Notes: a model not told the origin generated them from the sequence alone. Shown: positions 21,945 to 33,653, counted from the first letter of the stretch. The stretch is DNA of 64,000 nt from Lonicera japonica (GCA_021464415.1 CM038467.1:66779159-66843158); one strand, 5' to 3'. Numbers and translations are program-made.

Positions 21945-23436
21945 TGTGAGAATCCGCAAATGCGACCCCCAGGTCTCGTCCCCGTTGTTTGGGCGTCTGA
22001 AAGGTCGGAACAGATTTCGTCGTTCCTTTTACTGGAGTATCTTGGTTGATGGTTCACATCAGGTGTTCCTATGTTCTATTTCTAGATGCAAAAGGGTTCA
22101 TTCAGAGTCGCCAGTACGTTTTACGAGAAAATGGACAAAATGGTTGTGCAAGAGGAATGGCTACAGACAAGCCTTTCTTTACACATTTGTCTGCAAAATC
22201 AGGATTCTATAAGGTTTGGAAACCATATTACGGTTTGGGAAGGTGTTAAGCACCCATTCCGCCCTTTCGGTCTCTAGTGGTCTTATATGTTTATTTTATG
22301 TTGAAAAACTTGGATGCTTTTACTGACAGTCTACTACTTTCCAAGTGAAAACCCTAATTTTGGGAAAACGGAGAAAGGGATGAAAACCTATGTGTTCTGA
22401 GATCCAATGTTTAGTTTTAGGAAAGATAAATGTAAGCGACAAGAGTCGTTTTACTTTAGATGGAGTTTTACCGTATTATTTCTCAGATAACGACGATTTT
22501 TCTCGGGTTTTGACTTGTTTAAAAAAAAAGTGTTGGATCTTGTATCAGAACTAATTCAATATGGAATTGGAACTCTTGAGGGGAGTTCTACCAGACATAT
22601 CACAATCTATGAAACAGATAAGACATACCGGGTTTTTAATTCCTAAGTAAGTTTTACCGGTCCGGGTTTTGAAAATAGAATTTTATCCGGATGATAATAT
22701 ACTTACTCTTCTGGTTTTGAAAATAGTTTTATCAGGGTCTCCTTGTTTTGAAAACGGTAGACTATTTGTAACTTGACAATAAGTTTATTCAAATAAAACG
22801 TGGACAAAATAACAAAAATAAAACAAGTACACAGATATTTAATGTCAAATACAAGAAGAGACTTTCTTTACCTTCCCGACGAGAATAATAATAAGAGAGA
22901 AAATATAATACGGCGGAGAGATTTTCGGCGATAATAATCTTTTTCTTCTTCCGATATTTCTGAGAATTCGATTGCAAAGACGGGACACGTCGAGTACCGA
23001 GAAAATATTCGATAATTTTTCAGAAACAAGACGAGAATCGAGAATGCTTGATGAAAGACTAGAGAGTCAGATCTAAGCCAATAATTCTCCAATCCCAAGT
23101 TGCTACCCTTGAACCCTTGGGGGTGTTGGCCTATTTATAGTGCTCGGGGAAGATTGTCGCGCGACACTTCCCCAAAAGGGGCATATGTCGCGCGACAATG
23201 TGTCCAATGTCAGAGAGTGGATGGTCGGGGTCAGAGGGGTTTGTCGTGCGACAAAGAAGTGATTGTCGCGCGACATACTGATATGTCGTGCGACAATCCC
23301 ACTTAAAAATAGGTTTGTTGGCCAACAAACCCTTTCGGGGTAGCTTCGGGTGCTCGGGTGGGTCCTAGACTCTAAAAACAATAGTTCTCGAAGGTCGTTA
23401 GGGTTCTTACGGGGGTCACGGATCGGGGTGTCTACA
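21945..23436 (-). mobile_element. 5' LTR of element C
   Basis: It spans TGTGAGAATCC to GGTGTCTACA on the plus strand, 1492 bp. In the element's own direction it has U3 with TGTCGCGCGACA at 23155, 23186 and 23264 and TGTCGTGCGACA at 23242 and 23284. A TATA box (CTATAAATAG, 23131-23140) follows 14 bp after the nearest palindrome. The primer site adjoins the other end. The base 23437 continues element B pol, with GAGGG (23437-23441) as the surviving copy of the target duplication. Confidence 0.85.
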
Positions 23437-23880
23437 GAGGGTCTCCACAGGGGCAACCCCGTTTTCCCTTACATACGGGATGGAAGCAGTCCTCCCTGTT
23501 GAATTAGAAGTCCCCACCCTCAAAGTAATGTTAGAGAATCAAGTTAATGAACTGGAATGGGTCCAGGCACGTTATAACGAGCTAGCCTTGCTAGATGAGA
23601 AGAGATTGAGAGCCGCATACCACCACCAAGGGTATCAGAAGAGAATTGCTCGAGCATTTAACCAGAAAGTAAAGACTCGGGGTATCAATGAGAACGACAT
23701 CGTGTTGAAAGAAATTTGAGAGCCAGCCAGAGACCCAAGGGGAAAGTTCGGGCAGAAGTGGACAGGGCCATACATCGTCAAAGAGATTGATACAGGGGGT
23801 GCCGCCATACTCACAGACTTGGACAGGCAATTGCTACATTCACCAGTCAACATGGATCGTTTGAAGAAATATTACCAGTA
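23437..23880 (+). pseudogene. Element B pol, integrase C-terminal fragment
   Basis: The plus-strand coding matches the last 150 or so codons of the element C pol: GMEAVLPVELEVPTLKVML, NELEWVQARYNELALLDEK, AYHHQGYQKRIARAF and, after a TGA near 23717, the end near 23880. It starts abruptly where the C 5' LTR ends, so element C inserted into B pol here. The remainder of B pol is missing because of the large deletion. Confidence 0.85.
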
Positions 23881-24097
23881 GATATAACATGTATAGATAA
23901 GAACTACGTAAACCTGAGCCCCAACTCAAACTTGTGTTTTTGAAAAATCAAAAGGGGAACGTAGGCAACCTGAGAAGTGACTTCAGGCCCGGTTTAAACA
24001 TTGTAAAGAAATTTATTTCTCATAAAATAGTCATTCGTATTATTAAGGTGGTTCTGAACACCGGACGTTACAAAGGAGATACAGCATACATAAAAGC
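23881..24097. other. Interval between pol and antisense gene 2, element B
   Basis: It corresponds to 14125-14343 in element C, in inverted orientation. The conserved block includes AAAAGGGGAACGTAGGCAACC. It has the same convergent gene layout and no coding frame. Confidence 0.5.
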
Positions 24098-25354
24098 CTA
24101 ATCCCTAGGGGTCGGCCAAGCAGGGTCCTCAGTGGCCAAGTCAACTCGAGCCTCATCCAGGATCTGGTACGCAAAGACGATACTCTCCTCTGTGGGCTCA
24201 GAATTCATAAACCAGAACCACTCCATTTGGAAGGGATCATCAATCAGCTCCCCTTCGAGAGACCCCCAACGAGAACTGATGATGTCAGCCTGGAGGGGCC
24301 TGGAAATACCAAAACGGGCATAGTTGAACTGACGAGTCAGTCGAGCACGCCACATTCTCTCCACTGATAAAGAAACATGCTGGGTCACGAACTTAGACTC
24401 GGAAGAGATATTGTTCAAGCCGAGGGGAATATCCTGAGAAACATTGAACTGCCGAAGAAGACGTCCTGGGAGATAAAAAGAAGTAAACCATAGCCCACGG
24501 AGCCGAACGTAATTCTGCCCTCCGGTACTAAGCACCATCGCCCTCAGCTTCCACCAAGGAATGTTCCACCGAATGGCTCAAAAATTCTCCAAAAACCACA
24601 CCGTCCAATCAGAGGAAGACATGGTCAAAGCACCAAAGAGGGGACGATAGAAGAAGTGCGTCGGGTTGTCTAGCCGAACCCCGTTAAAACCCACCGATCG
24701 GAAACGCTCCAACAGCCACATGTATAGTAAACGAGGGCTTCCCTTGAAGAAAGGTGAGGCTCCCCTTTGGAGATCGTCTAGGCCGTTCAGAGTCTCTGCA
24801 AGAACGATAGGCACTATGGACTCCCCATTCCTAGCATGATAAATCAAACTCAGAATAGTCGGATCGACACGGGAAGAGCCCGTCACCAGTAGCATATCAG
24901 AAACAAGACAGATCAAGGCCGCCGCAGCACACCCCACGCTATAAGAAGTTTTGTCCTCATAACGATGGAAAAACCTCACCATCTTGTGGAGATCAAGAAA
25001 CTCGTCGATAATAAAATCATCACAAGCCACTTGGGAAATGGCTAACAGAGCAATCAACATATCTCGAGGACCGATCTCTTCTATAGGAATAGCCATTGGG
25101 AGACGAACGTCAGAACGCAACAGTCAGGAAAACTCCTTATAAGTAGGGCAGAGCTCATCTAGTCCGAAACGAAAAAGATGATCCGCAGGGCTCTAGAAAT
25201 ACAAAGCGCCTAACAAAAAGGAAAAATCTACAGGACGATGGCACCAGCCTGCCAAAGGACTGAATGCACCAAAGTTCAAGCTATTCTCAGAAGATATCAG
25301 AGCATCTCGGGCTTCAACATAAGAAAAGTCAGAATTTGTACGATAAGAAGACAT
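24098..25354 (-). pseudogene. Antisense gene 2 of element B: PMD/DUF-like protein with three stops
   Basis: It spans 419 codons from an ATG at 25354 (MSSYRTNSDF) to a TAG at 24098 (AWPTPRD). The length equals the C copy exactly, with no frameshift. Internal stops lie near 25190, 25122 and 24577, all where the C copy has Trp, so all are TGG to TAG or TGA. Absence of indels over 1257 bp in both copies suggests selection on the frame before the elements died. The domain assignment is as for the C copy. Confidence 0.7.
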
Positions 25355-25388
25355 TTTTGGGAAGGTGTGGGGATGAAGGAAGGCAGAG

Positions 25389-25469
25389 GGTGTATTTATA
25401 GCAAAAAAGGGGTCCTGTACCTATTTGTCGCACGACAAACCCATATCCAGGAGGGATTGTCACGCGACA
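25389..25469 (-). promoter_or_regulatory. Promoter of antisense gene 2, element B
   Basis: On the minus strand TGTCGCGTGACA-type (25458-25469) and TGTCGTGCGACA-type (25426-25437) palindrome variants precede a TATA box, TATAAATACACC (25393-25400), then the ATG at 25354. Each palindrome differs from the perfect form by one CG-to-TG or CG-to-CA change. Confidence 0.65.
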
Positions 25470-25797
25470 ATCCTCTTTCCTGTATCCCTATTTTTGCCTT
25501 TCTCACATATAGGAGTCATTTTTGCCAAAAGAATCACTTCTGAATGCATTCTTGTTCTCACTTTGTTCTTTTGCAGGAACCCTAAGTATAACCGCACTAC
25601 AAGGTATGGCACCTAAATCATTGATTCATATGAATATATCTTTCACAGATAAGGAATAAATATACATCACTAAACACAAATAAAGATTTTTTATAAATTC
25701 AATAAAAGAACAGTTTTTCAAAACTAAAATCTCTATCTAGCTGTCTAAAAAATAATTACATATCTGTCTGAACTAACTAAAATGCAAAAAAGAAAAG
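25470..25797. other. Spacer between antisense genes 1 and 2, element B
   Basis: AT-rich sequence, 3' flank of antisense gene 1, matching 12464-12780 of element C. No gene is seen. Confidence 0.5.
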
Positions 25798-28700
25798 CTA
25801 ATCTATCCGGGCGCGCTTCGACACGCTCCCACTGTCACCCCGAACCCTCCTCCGGAATAGGATCAACCGCTGGGACATCCGGATGAGAAGGAACTGCTGC
25901 CTGAGAGGGCCCCGTCGACTGAACCGGAGCTGTAAGGCAGATCACAGAGGACCGTGAAAACCTAGAGGTCCGACTACTACTCCTCTGAGACTCTGACCGA
26001 GTGCGGGAGGAGGACAGAGGGTCGTCCACCCGAAGAGATACATCGATTGCCCTCTAGTAATCACGCATGTATGCCGTGGGGTCTCGACCAATGGACTGGA
26101 GGAGGTTCCAGTTGTAGAGGTATTGGGCGTGGAGAGCTCTCAGATCTGCTGCACGAACACTCACCCATTGTAAAAGACATAAGAGAGGGAATTAGCATAC
26201 TTTTAAGATAAACAGATATAAAAGAACGGCAGAATACATAAAAGAAGGGACATACCTCGTCACCCACGCGGCCACCTAGATAATCAAAAGTATCCTTGGG
26301 TAAAGGATACTTGGGCATGGTATAACGGCGAAGACCGGCACCAACGTAGGTAATATCCCGAGGAAGGAGTGGGATGTCAACTAGAGGAACAGATGGACCC
26401 GCCGGTACCGCCGCAGAAGTGGACCCACCCTCCTCACGAATCGGGAACAGGGGAGGCCAAGAAGAAGAACCCCCGAGACTTGGAGATCAGGCCGGAGGGC
26501 CCATAGCAGCCGACGGAAGCAGAGTAAGCGTAGCATAAGTGCGGATGCCCGGAGGATCCACAACGGTCGTCGCTCTCAGAGGCGGGACCTCGCTAGAAGG
26601 AGAAGTCGCAGCAACAGGAGGGGTCCGCTCAAACTGCTCATAGTCAACCCCGAGGTCCGCAGGCTCCCAAGATCGCTCAGAAAAAGCTGCTCCCTCTCTC
26701 TCAGCAGCCTCCGCAGCATCGAAAACTACCTCAGGTGATACTGATGGACCGGTGGGAAACTCAAAACCCTCAGCACGCTGCTCCTCCATAGGCATCGACT
26801 GAGGCGGCTGCTCTGGAACTGCCGCTGCCCCACCTCCCTCGCCTCCCTAGGCCTATCATCTTCGCCCTCGGCAGCAGCAGGAATACCCCTCTCTCCCTTG
26901 GGGTCATGTCATCAGAGTCAAGAATATTGTCCCTCTGATCGGGGACAGGCAGCAACTGACCTGGAACCGTCTTGGACAAATGAATCTGTCCTCGTATATA
27001 GTTGGGATCGCCTCCCAACGCCCGGTACCTCTCGTAGAAGACCCGTCCTCGAGTCCCCCTCGACTCCCTCATCAAATAAAGGGCAGCAAAGGCAGTGTAA
27101 TCTCCCTCCTCGGTGAACGTCTGAAAGCCGAGCCATCTACCAAGGCCTGTACCGTCACCGGACCAATCTCGCCCGTCTGCCTCATCAGAATCGGTGGAAA
27201 CAAAGGAACTTGGAGCCACTGGGCCGGTGTGTGCTGGCGAATAACTCTCTCGCCCAAGTGGAAATGGAGGCTGTACTCATCCCTGATAAGCCGCCTGGTC
27301 CTCGAGGCGGTTAGAGTGCGGCCATATCCGAAGTGGAGACCCAGATCACCCCAGGGGGCCCACTCAATCTGAACAAAAACAAAATTTTATTTTAGTTATT
27401 TGTATTCTATTTACTATTTATCTATTTGAAAAGAAAGAACACTAAGATATTTACCTGCTCCTCCAGCAGGTCATGGACGGCAGCAGCTCTGGTCTCCCGA
27501 GTCCGGTATACATAGGGAGCCATGTAGTTCCTCGCGATGAATCAACAAAGAAGGGGAAACTGATCCTCGTTCTTAACGAGGAGATCCACCTGGGCACGAC
27601 CCAGACGGGTATAAGCCACGAACCAACTCTGAAGAGAAAACATAAAGAATATCAGCAACAATCAATAGATAATATATAAAGGACTGAAAACAAAGATAAA
27701 GGAACAAAAGTATGTACCTCCCACAGCAATGAGAAGCCCTTGAGGTTCAGGGCTAAATGACAGGAAACCTGGTCCATAGTATCGTAAAGAACAGCAAGGA
27801 TAAAACCCCCCAGTCATAGTCGAACATGATACTGAAGTCTCGAAGATAGGGCAGCCACCAGAGATGGGCTGTGTCCCCCCCACAGGCCTCGAATAGATCA
27901 TGGAGTGTCAATAAGAGGAGGACGCGGGCATACTGACGCGCCTCCTGACGGGTCATCGGCGCTCTAGAAGCAACTAGCCGGGCTCTCTCTGTCACCAGAC
28001 GCGTGACCAAAACTGCCCGAGGGATCGTATCGCCCGAACTCCGTCGCTTAAGAAACCACCCTAGTGCGCCCACGATACCCTCTGCCGTCAAACGCAAAGG
28101 GACATCGATCTGGATAGGGACTCCCTAAAGGAATCCCGGTCAGAGAAAATAGGTCCAGGGGGTCATCGTCATCTCCCCCAGCTCCAGTGGAAGGTATGAG
28201 TGGTGTCCCACCAGTGAGAAGCCAGAGCCGACACCAGCACAGCCGCCCTAGATACCCGCTCTGGAAGGGCATCGAAAAGATGACCAAATGGAGTCGCAAG
28301 GAATAACTCCTGGACAGGCGCCGGTGACTGTCGCCACTCCAGAGAAATAGTGTTGGGAGAACCCCAACCTTGGCCAACCCACTGCAGACAACAAAGAGTG
28401 ATGTATATATAAATATATGGTTATTGGTGTAATTATGAGAATTATGGGGTTATAGGGATAAATTATATAATTTTCCAAACCTGAGGGTACTTTGGTGTAA
28501 TTATGAGAGTTATGGGGTTATAGGGGTAAAGTATGTAATTTTCCAAACCTAAGGGTACTTTGGTGTAATTATGAGAGTTATGCGGTTATAGGGGTAAATT
28601 ATGTAATTTTCCAAACCTGAGGGTACTTTGGTGTAATTATGAGAGTTATAGGGTTATAGGGGTAAATTATGTAATTTTCCAAACCTGCGGGTACTTTGGT

Positions 28701-30038
28701 GTAATTATGAGAGTTATAGGGTTATAAGGGTAAATTATGTAATTTTCTAAACCTGAGGGTACTTTGGTGTAATTATGAAAGTTATAGGGCTATAAGGGAA
28801 AATTAGGTAATTTTCTAAAACTGAGGGTACTTTGGTGCAATTATCAGAGTTATAGGGCTATAAGGGAAAATTAGGTAATTTTCCAAAACCTAAGGGTACT
28901 TTGGTGCAATTATGAGAGTTATAGGGCTATAAGGGTAAATTATGTAATTTTCTAAAACCTGAGGGTACTTTGGTGCAATTATGAGAGTTATAGGGCTATA
29001 AGGGTAAATTATGTAATTTTCCAAAACCTGAGGGTACTTTGGTGTAATTATGAGAGTTATAGGGCTATAAGGGTAAATTATGTAATTTTCCAAAACATGA
29101 GGGTACTTTGGTGCAATTATGAAAGTTATAGGGCTATAAGGGTAAATTATGTAATTTTTTAAAACATGAGGGTACTTTGGTGTAATTATGAGAGTTATAG
29201 GGCTATAAGGGTAAATTATGTAATTTTTCAAAACCTGAGGGTACTTTGGTGTAATTATGAGAGTTATAGGGCTATAAGGATAAATTATGTAATTTTCCAA
29301 AACCTGAGGGTACTTTGGTGTAATTATGAGAGTTATAGGGCTATAAGGATAAATTATGTAATTTTTCAAAACCTCAGGGTACTTTGGTGTAATTATGAGA
29401 GTTATAGGGTTATAGGGGTAAATTATGTAATTTTCCAAAACCTGAGGGTACTTTGGTGTAATTATGAGAGTTATAGGGTTATAAGGGTAAATTATGTAAT
29501 TTTCCAAAACCTGAGGGTACTTTGGTGTAATTATGAGAGTTATAGGGTTATAAGGGTAAATTATGTATTTTTTCAAAACCTGATGTTACTTTGGTGTAAT
29601 TATGAGAGTTATAGAGTTATAGGGGTAAATTATGTAATTTTCCAAAAGGGTATCACAAGTAAAAGTATGTGTTCACTAAGTCGGACGTTATTTCTAAGCA
29701 GACATGCATACTAACACAAGAATTGTTTAAAACACATGCAGGAAACGACAGAAATAAATCGAACAAATAAAACACACAAAAGGAAGGCATACCAGAGACT
29801 GTCGACGGATCTCGTGAGAAACAGGCTCCATCAAGAGCCACGGAACATCCGGGACTGGAGCAGCCCGGGTGACGTCTCGATAGACCACCGCCAGACCGCG
29901 GTCCACCCCGTCCTCGCCATACCAGTCGAGGTCCGCCCAGTCGTCATGACGAGGGCTGCATCGGAGAACGCCCTGAGCGTCGGTAACAGTGACCTCCTCC
30001 TGGTCACCCTCTAGTCTATCGGGCTGAGCAGGGTCCAT
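25798..30038 (-). pseudogene. Antisense gene 1 of element B: five-exon PMD protein, decayed
   Basis: This is the most complete copy. The exons, in transcript order, are 30038-29793 (MDPAQPDRLEGDQEEVTVTD..., 82 codons), 28381-27718 (WVGQGWGSPN and PMD core), 27628-27455 (AYTRLGRAQVDLLVENEDQF), 27368-26256 (acidic and proline-rich) and 26167-25798 (serine/arginine-rich). Introns have GT donors and AG acceptors. The exon 5 acceptor reads AA at 26168. Intron 1 is 1.4 kb and consists almost wholly of a tandem array. A frameshift lies in exon 2 near 28180, exon 4 has stops, and an extra G near 25840 shifts the end. PMD proteins (the MAIN/MAIL family in Arabidopsis) act in the nucleus on gene expression; for the element-borne form the role is unknown. 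Confidence 0.75.
28430..29650 (-). repeat. 68-69-bp tandem array in intron 1 of antisense gene 1, element B (about 18 units)
   Basis: The plus strand repeats GGGTACTTTGGTGTAATTATG, then AGTTATAGGG and GTAAATTATGTAATTTTCC. Many units are 69 bp, so reading frames persist on both strands (23-residue periods), but they arise from the period length alone. The array lies wholly between the exon 1 donor (29792) and the exon 2 acceptor (28382). Tandem arrays in the 3' region are known from Retand-type TAT elements. Confidence 0.9.
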
Positions 30039-30241
30039 CTGTGTATATGGAGAGTAGTGAGAAAGTCGGAAAAATCAGAAAAGCGGCAAGGCTTCCGCGC
30101 TTGAGAAAAGAGAGAAAGAGAAAAGAGAGAATGAGGTAGAATGAGCTCAGCAAGGGGCTTATATAATGGATCAGTTTGTCGCGCGACAAACAGGCTCATT
30201 GTCGCTTGACAAACACCTCTCCACCGAGATGTCGCGCGACA
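30039..30241 (-). promoter_or_regulatory. Promoter of antisense gene 1, element B
   Basis: On the minus strand, perfect TGTCGCGCGACA palindromes at 30230-30241 and 30177-30188 and a variant at 30200-30211 precede a TATA box (ATTATATAAG, 30159-30168). A CT-rich 5' UTR and the ATG at 30038 follow. The layout matches the LTR and antisense gene 2 promoters. Element A has lost this block. Confidence 0.7.
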
Positions 30242-31084
30242 TTTGGCCCTCTTCCCTGTTTTTTTGACCTCTGTCTCGTTTTTTCTCCTGCAGGAAGGCT
30301 TCTGAGAAACAATTTTCGAAAAACCTTTCTAAAATACCGCACACCCATGATAAAGATTCGAGGGAAAGACTTCCAAATCATCTCTCTGAAAATGCGAGAA
30401 CAAGATACAATGATTAAAGTAATCTCTGATCTTCGAAAAACCATCTTTGGAAAAAAGAGAAAATATCAGAATAAGACGGGAATAGAAAAAATTGAAAAAG
30501 TAGAAAAGAGAAGGAACCCGCATGAGCACCCAGAGCAAACGAGAGAAACAGAAATGCAGAGTGACAGGGAGAGCCACACCAAAAGTGACAGCTAGGCCAA
30601 AACCGGCTCAAGGCTTCATTTTGGGTGAGTAAGGCTCCTGATCACGACAAAGGGATAAAAAGACTCCTAGTCAAAAACAGAGAAGGCCGGGAAAGGTCTT
30701 TCCCAAAAAGAGGGAGAAATAAGGGCATCGAAAAACAGAAAACGAGTGGGCCCACAAGATGAGAACTAAGTATACCAGAGGTCAGAGGTTGAACTTTCAA
30801 ACAAATTTTCTTTTCAGCACGTTACAGAAGAGATGATTTGGAAGTAAAACCTCGAATCAGTACTCTGCGAAGAACAGAAAAGGTCCGAAAACTGCTTTCA
30901 AAAAGAGGTATCCTCGCTCGAGGAAAACATGAGAGTAAAATTTCAGAAATACGGGGAAAGGGGACATGCGAGTAGAGATTAAAAACCCGAGAAGCTCTTT
31001 TCACTCTCACACAGAATATCTCTCTCTCTCACTCTGGCAATCTAAAGAGAGAGACAACCATCATCACCATAATACAACACAAGC
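30242..31084. other. Non-coding 3' region of element B
   Basis: Aligns in pieces with 38610-39420 of element A (for example GAGAACCC-type blocks near 30510 and GGCTCC near 30600). Open frames on both strands here are not conserved as frames. No gene is supported. Confidence 0.5.
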
Positions 31085-31985
31085 CCTCCTCGAGGCAAAT
31101 CACGAGCACAAGCCCTCGTCAGAGGCAAAAGTACTCACAAAAGCCCTCCCAGAGGCAATTTTTTTTCTTTTTTATAGATCGAAAGCCCTCCCAGAGAGGC
31201 ACAGTGGAGCAATGTTAGTCCTCCCACATGAGGCAAGAAGATCAAAGCCCTCTCAGAGAGGCACAACGTAGCAATGGTAGTCCTCCCACCTGAGGCCAGA
31301 AGAACAAAGCCCTCCCAGAAAGGCACAGTGGAGCAATGGTAGTCCTCCCACCTGAGGCGAAAAGATCAAAGCCCTCCCAGAGAGGCAAAATGGAACAATG
31401 GTAGTCCTCCCACCTGAGGCGAGAAGAACAAAGCCCTCCCAGAGAGGCACCGTGTAGCAATGGTAGTCCTCCCACATGAGGCAAGAAGAACAAAGCCCTC
31501 CCAAAGAGGCACCGTGTAGCAATGGTAGTCCTCCCACATGAGGCAAGAAGAAAAAAGCCCTCCCAGAGAAGCACAGTGTAACAATGGTAGTCCTCCCACA
31601 TGAGGCAAGAAGAACAAAGCCCTCCCAGAGAGGCACAGTGTAGCAATGGTAGTCCTCCCACCTGAGGCGAGAAGATCAAAAGCCCTCCCAGAGAGGCACA
31701 GTGTAGCAATGGTAGTCCTCCCACCTGAGGCGAGAAGAACAAAGCCCTCCCAGAGAGGCACAATGTAGCAATGGTAGTCCTCCCACCTGAGGCCAGAAGA
31801 ACAAAGCCCTCCCAGAGAGGCACGGTGTAGCAGTGGTAGTCCTCCCATCTGAGGCGAGTGGAACAAATGGTAGTCCTCCCATTTGAGGCAAGTGGAGCAA
31901 ATGAAAGTCCTCGAAAGAGGCAAGGAGGTAACACAAGCCCTCTCCGGAGGCAAAACCAAACACAAGCCCTCTCCAGAGGCACTCA
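31085..31985 (+). repeat. 62-bp tandem array (CCTCCCAGAGAGGC family), element B (about 11 units)
   Basis: Units read AAAGCCCTCCCAGAGAGGCA, then CAGTGTAGCAATGGTAGTCC, then TCCCACCTGAGGCGAGAAGA. Each unit contains two imperfect small inverted repeats (CCTCCCAGAGAGG and CCTCCCACCTGAGG). Edge units are diverged. Long minus-strand frames here (up to 246 codons) differ only by register within the repeat and are rejected as genes. It lies just upstream of the 3' LTR. Confidence 0.9.
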
Positions 31986-32083
31986 CAAACACTTTTTGCA
32001 TACGCACACTTCCTTAGAGTTCTTGCGGGAGCCATGGATCACGGTCTCTTCCAGTCGCCTCAATTCCTTGCAAGCAAGAAACT

Positions 32084-32098
32084 TGAGTCAAGAGGGTC
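32084..32098 (+). other. Polypurine tract of element B
   Basis: GAGTCAAGAGGGTC adjoins the LTR start. The same phrase (GAGTTGAGAGGGTC) precedes the A 3' LTR at 40023. It is the likely primer for plus-strand synthesis. Confidence 0.6.
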
Positions 32099-33653
32099 TG
32101 TAGACACCCCGATCTGTGAACCCCGCAAGAACCCTAACGACCTCCGAGAAGTACTGTTTTTGGAGTCCAGGACCCACCCGAGCACCCGAAACTGACCTGA
32201 AAGGGTTTGTTGGCCAACAAACCTGTTTTTAAGTGGGATTGTCGCACGACATATCAGTGTGTCACGCGACAATCACTGTTATGTCGCGCGACAATCACCC
32301 CTTATGTCGCACGACAAACCCCTCTGACCCAGACCATCCACTCTCTGACACATCAGTCTGTCAGAAACATCACTTCAGCCGTTTGTCGCGTGACATTGGT
32401 CAACATGTCGCGCGACACTTGCCTTTTCTGGGGAAATGTCGCCCAACATTCTTCCCCGAGCAGTATAAATAGGCCAACATCCCCAAGGGTTCAAGGACAG
32501 CAACTTGGAATTGAAGAATTATTAGCTTATATCTGATTTTCTAGTCTTTCGTCAAGTATCTTCTGTTATAATCTTATTTATGAGGAATTATCGAATCTAT
32601 TCCCGACACTCAACGTGTCCCGTTTCTGGAATCAAATTCTCGGAAATATCTGAAGAAGGAAAAGATCATTATCGCCGGAGATCTCTCTGCCGCATTATAT
32701 TTTCTTTCTTATTATTATTCTCGTCGGGAAAGTAAAGAAAGTCTCTTCTAGTATTTAAATTATATATCTGTATACTTGTTTTACTCTTGTTGTTCTGTCC
32801 ACGTTTTATTTGAATAAACTTATTGCCAAGTTACAAAGTAGTCTACTGTTTTCAAAACAAAAGACCCCGATAAAACCATTTGCAAAATCAGAAGAATAAG
32901 TACATTATCGTCCCGACAAAATTCTGTTTTCAAAACTCGGACCGGTAAAACCTACTTAGGAATTAAAAACTTGGTGTATCCTATATCTTTCATAGACTGT
33001 GATATGTCTGGTAGAACTCCCCTCAGGAGTTCTAATTCCATATTAAAATTAGTCCCGATACAAAGATCCAAGCTTTTCCAAAATAAGTCAAAACCCGAGA
33101 AAAACCGTCGTTATCTGAAAAATAAAACGGAAAATTCTCTCTAAAGAAAAACAACTTTTGTCACTTATATTTACGTCTTTCAAAATAAAACATTGGATCT
33201 CGGAACACAAAGGTTTCCATCCCTTTCCCCGTTTTCCCCTGAAATTAGGGTTTTTACTTGGAAAGTAGTAGACTGTCAGTAAAAGCATCTAAGTTTTTCA
33301 ACATAAAATAAACATATAAGACCACTAGAGACCGAAAGGGAGGAATGGGTGCTTAACACCTTCCCAAACCGTAATATAGTTTCCGAACCTTATAGAATCC
33401 TGGTTTCGCAGACAAATGTGTAAAGAAAGGCTTATCTGTAGCCTTTCCTCTTACACAACTATTTTGTCCGTTTTCTTGTAAAACGTACTGGCGACTCTAA
33501 ATGAACTCTCTTGCATCTAGAAATAGAATATAAGGACACCCGATATGGAAAATTCAACTCGACGAAGCAAATGGAACGACGGAATCCTCTTCGACGTTTC
33601 AGACGCCTAAGAACAGGATCGAGACCCGGGGGTCGCATTTGCGGATTCTCACA
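32099..33653 (+). mobile_element. 3' LTR of element B
   Basis: It spans TGTAGACACC to GGATTCTCACA, 1555 bp. U3 contains palindromes at 32240, 32260, 32282 (perfect), 32305, 32384, 32406 (perfect) and 32437 (diverged), then a TATA box (CAGTATAAATAGG, 32462-32474). The next bases, GCTGT (33654-33658), begin pol sequence of element A and are probably the right target-duplication copy. Confidence 0.85.

Noticed and set aside
7943..23436. A complete minus-strand element bounded by LTRs 7943-9460 and 21945-23436
   Set aside because: Target duplications do not match (CCAGC versus GAGGG). 7943-9460 has its own perfect CCAGC pair as a solo LTR, and A-type LTR sequence lies between it and the element C array.
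28890..29714. Long open frames on both strands (228 and 182 codons) with 23-residue repeats
   Set aside because: The 69-bp unit length keeps a frame open by arithmetic. The array lies in an intron of antisense gene 1, and other copies with 68-bp units close the frame.
31242..32035. Four overlapping minus-strand frames (119-246 codons) with GGLCSS/WEDYHC repeats
   Set aside because: These are the same tandem array read in different registers. There is no start context, domain or conservation in element A.
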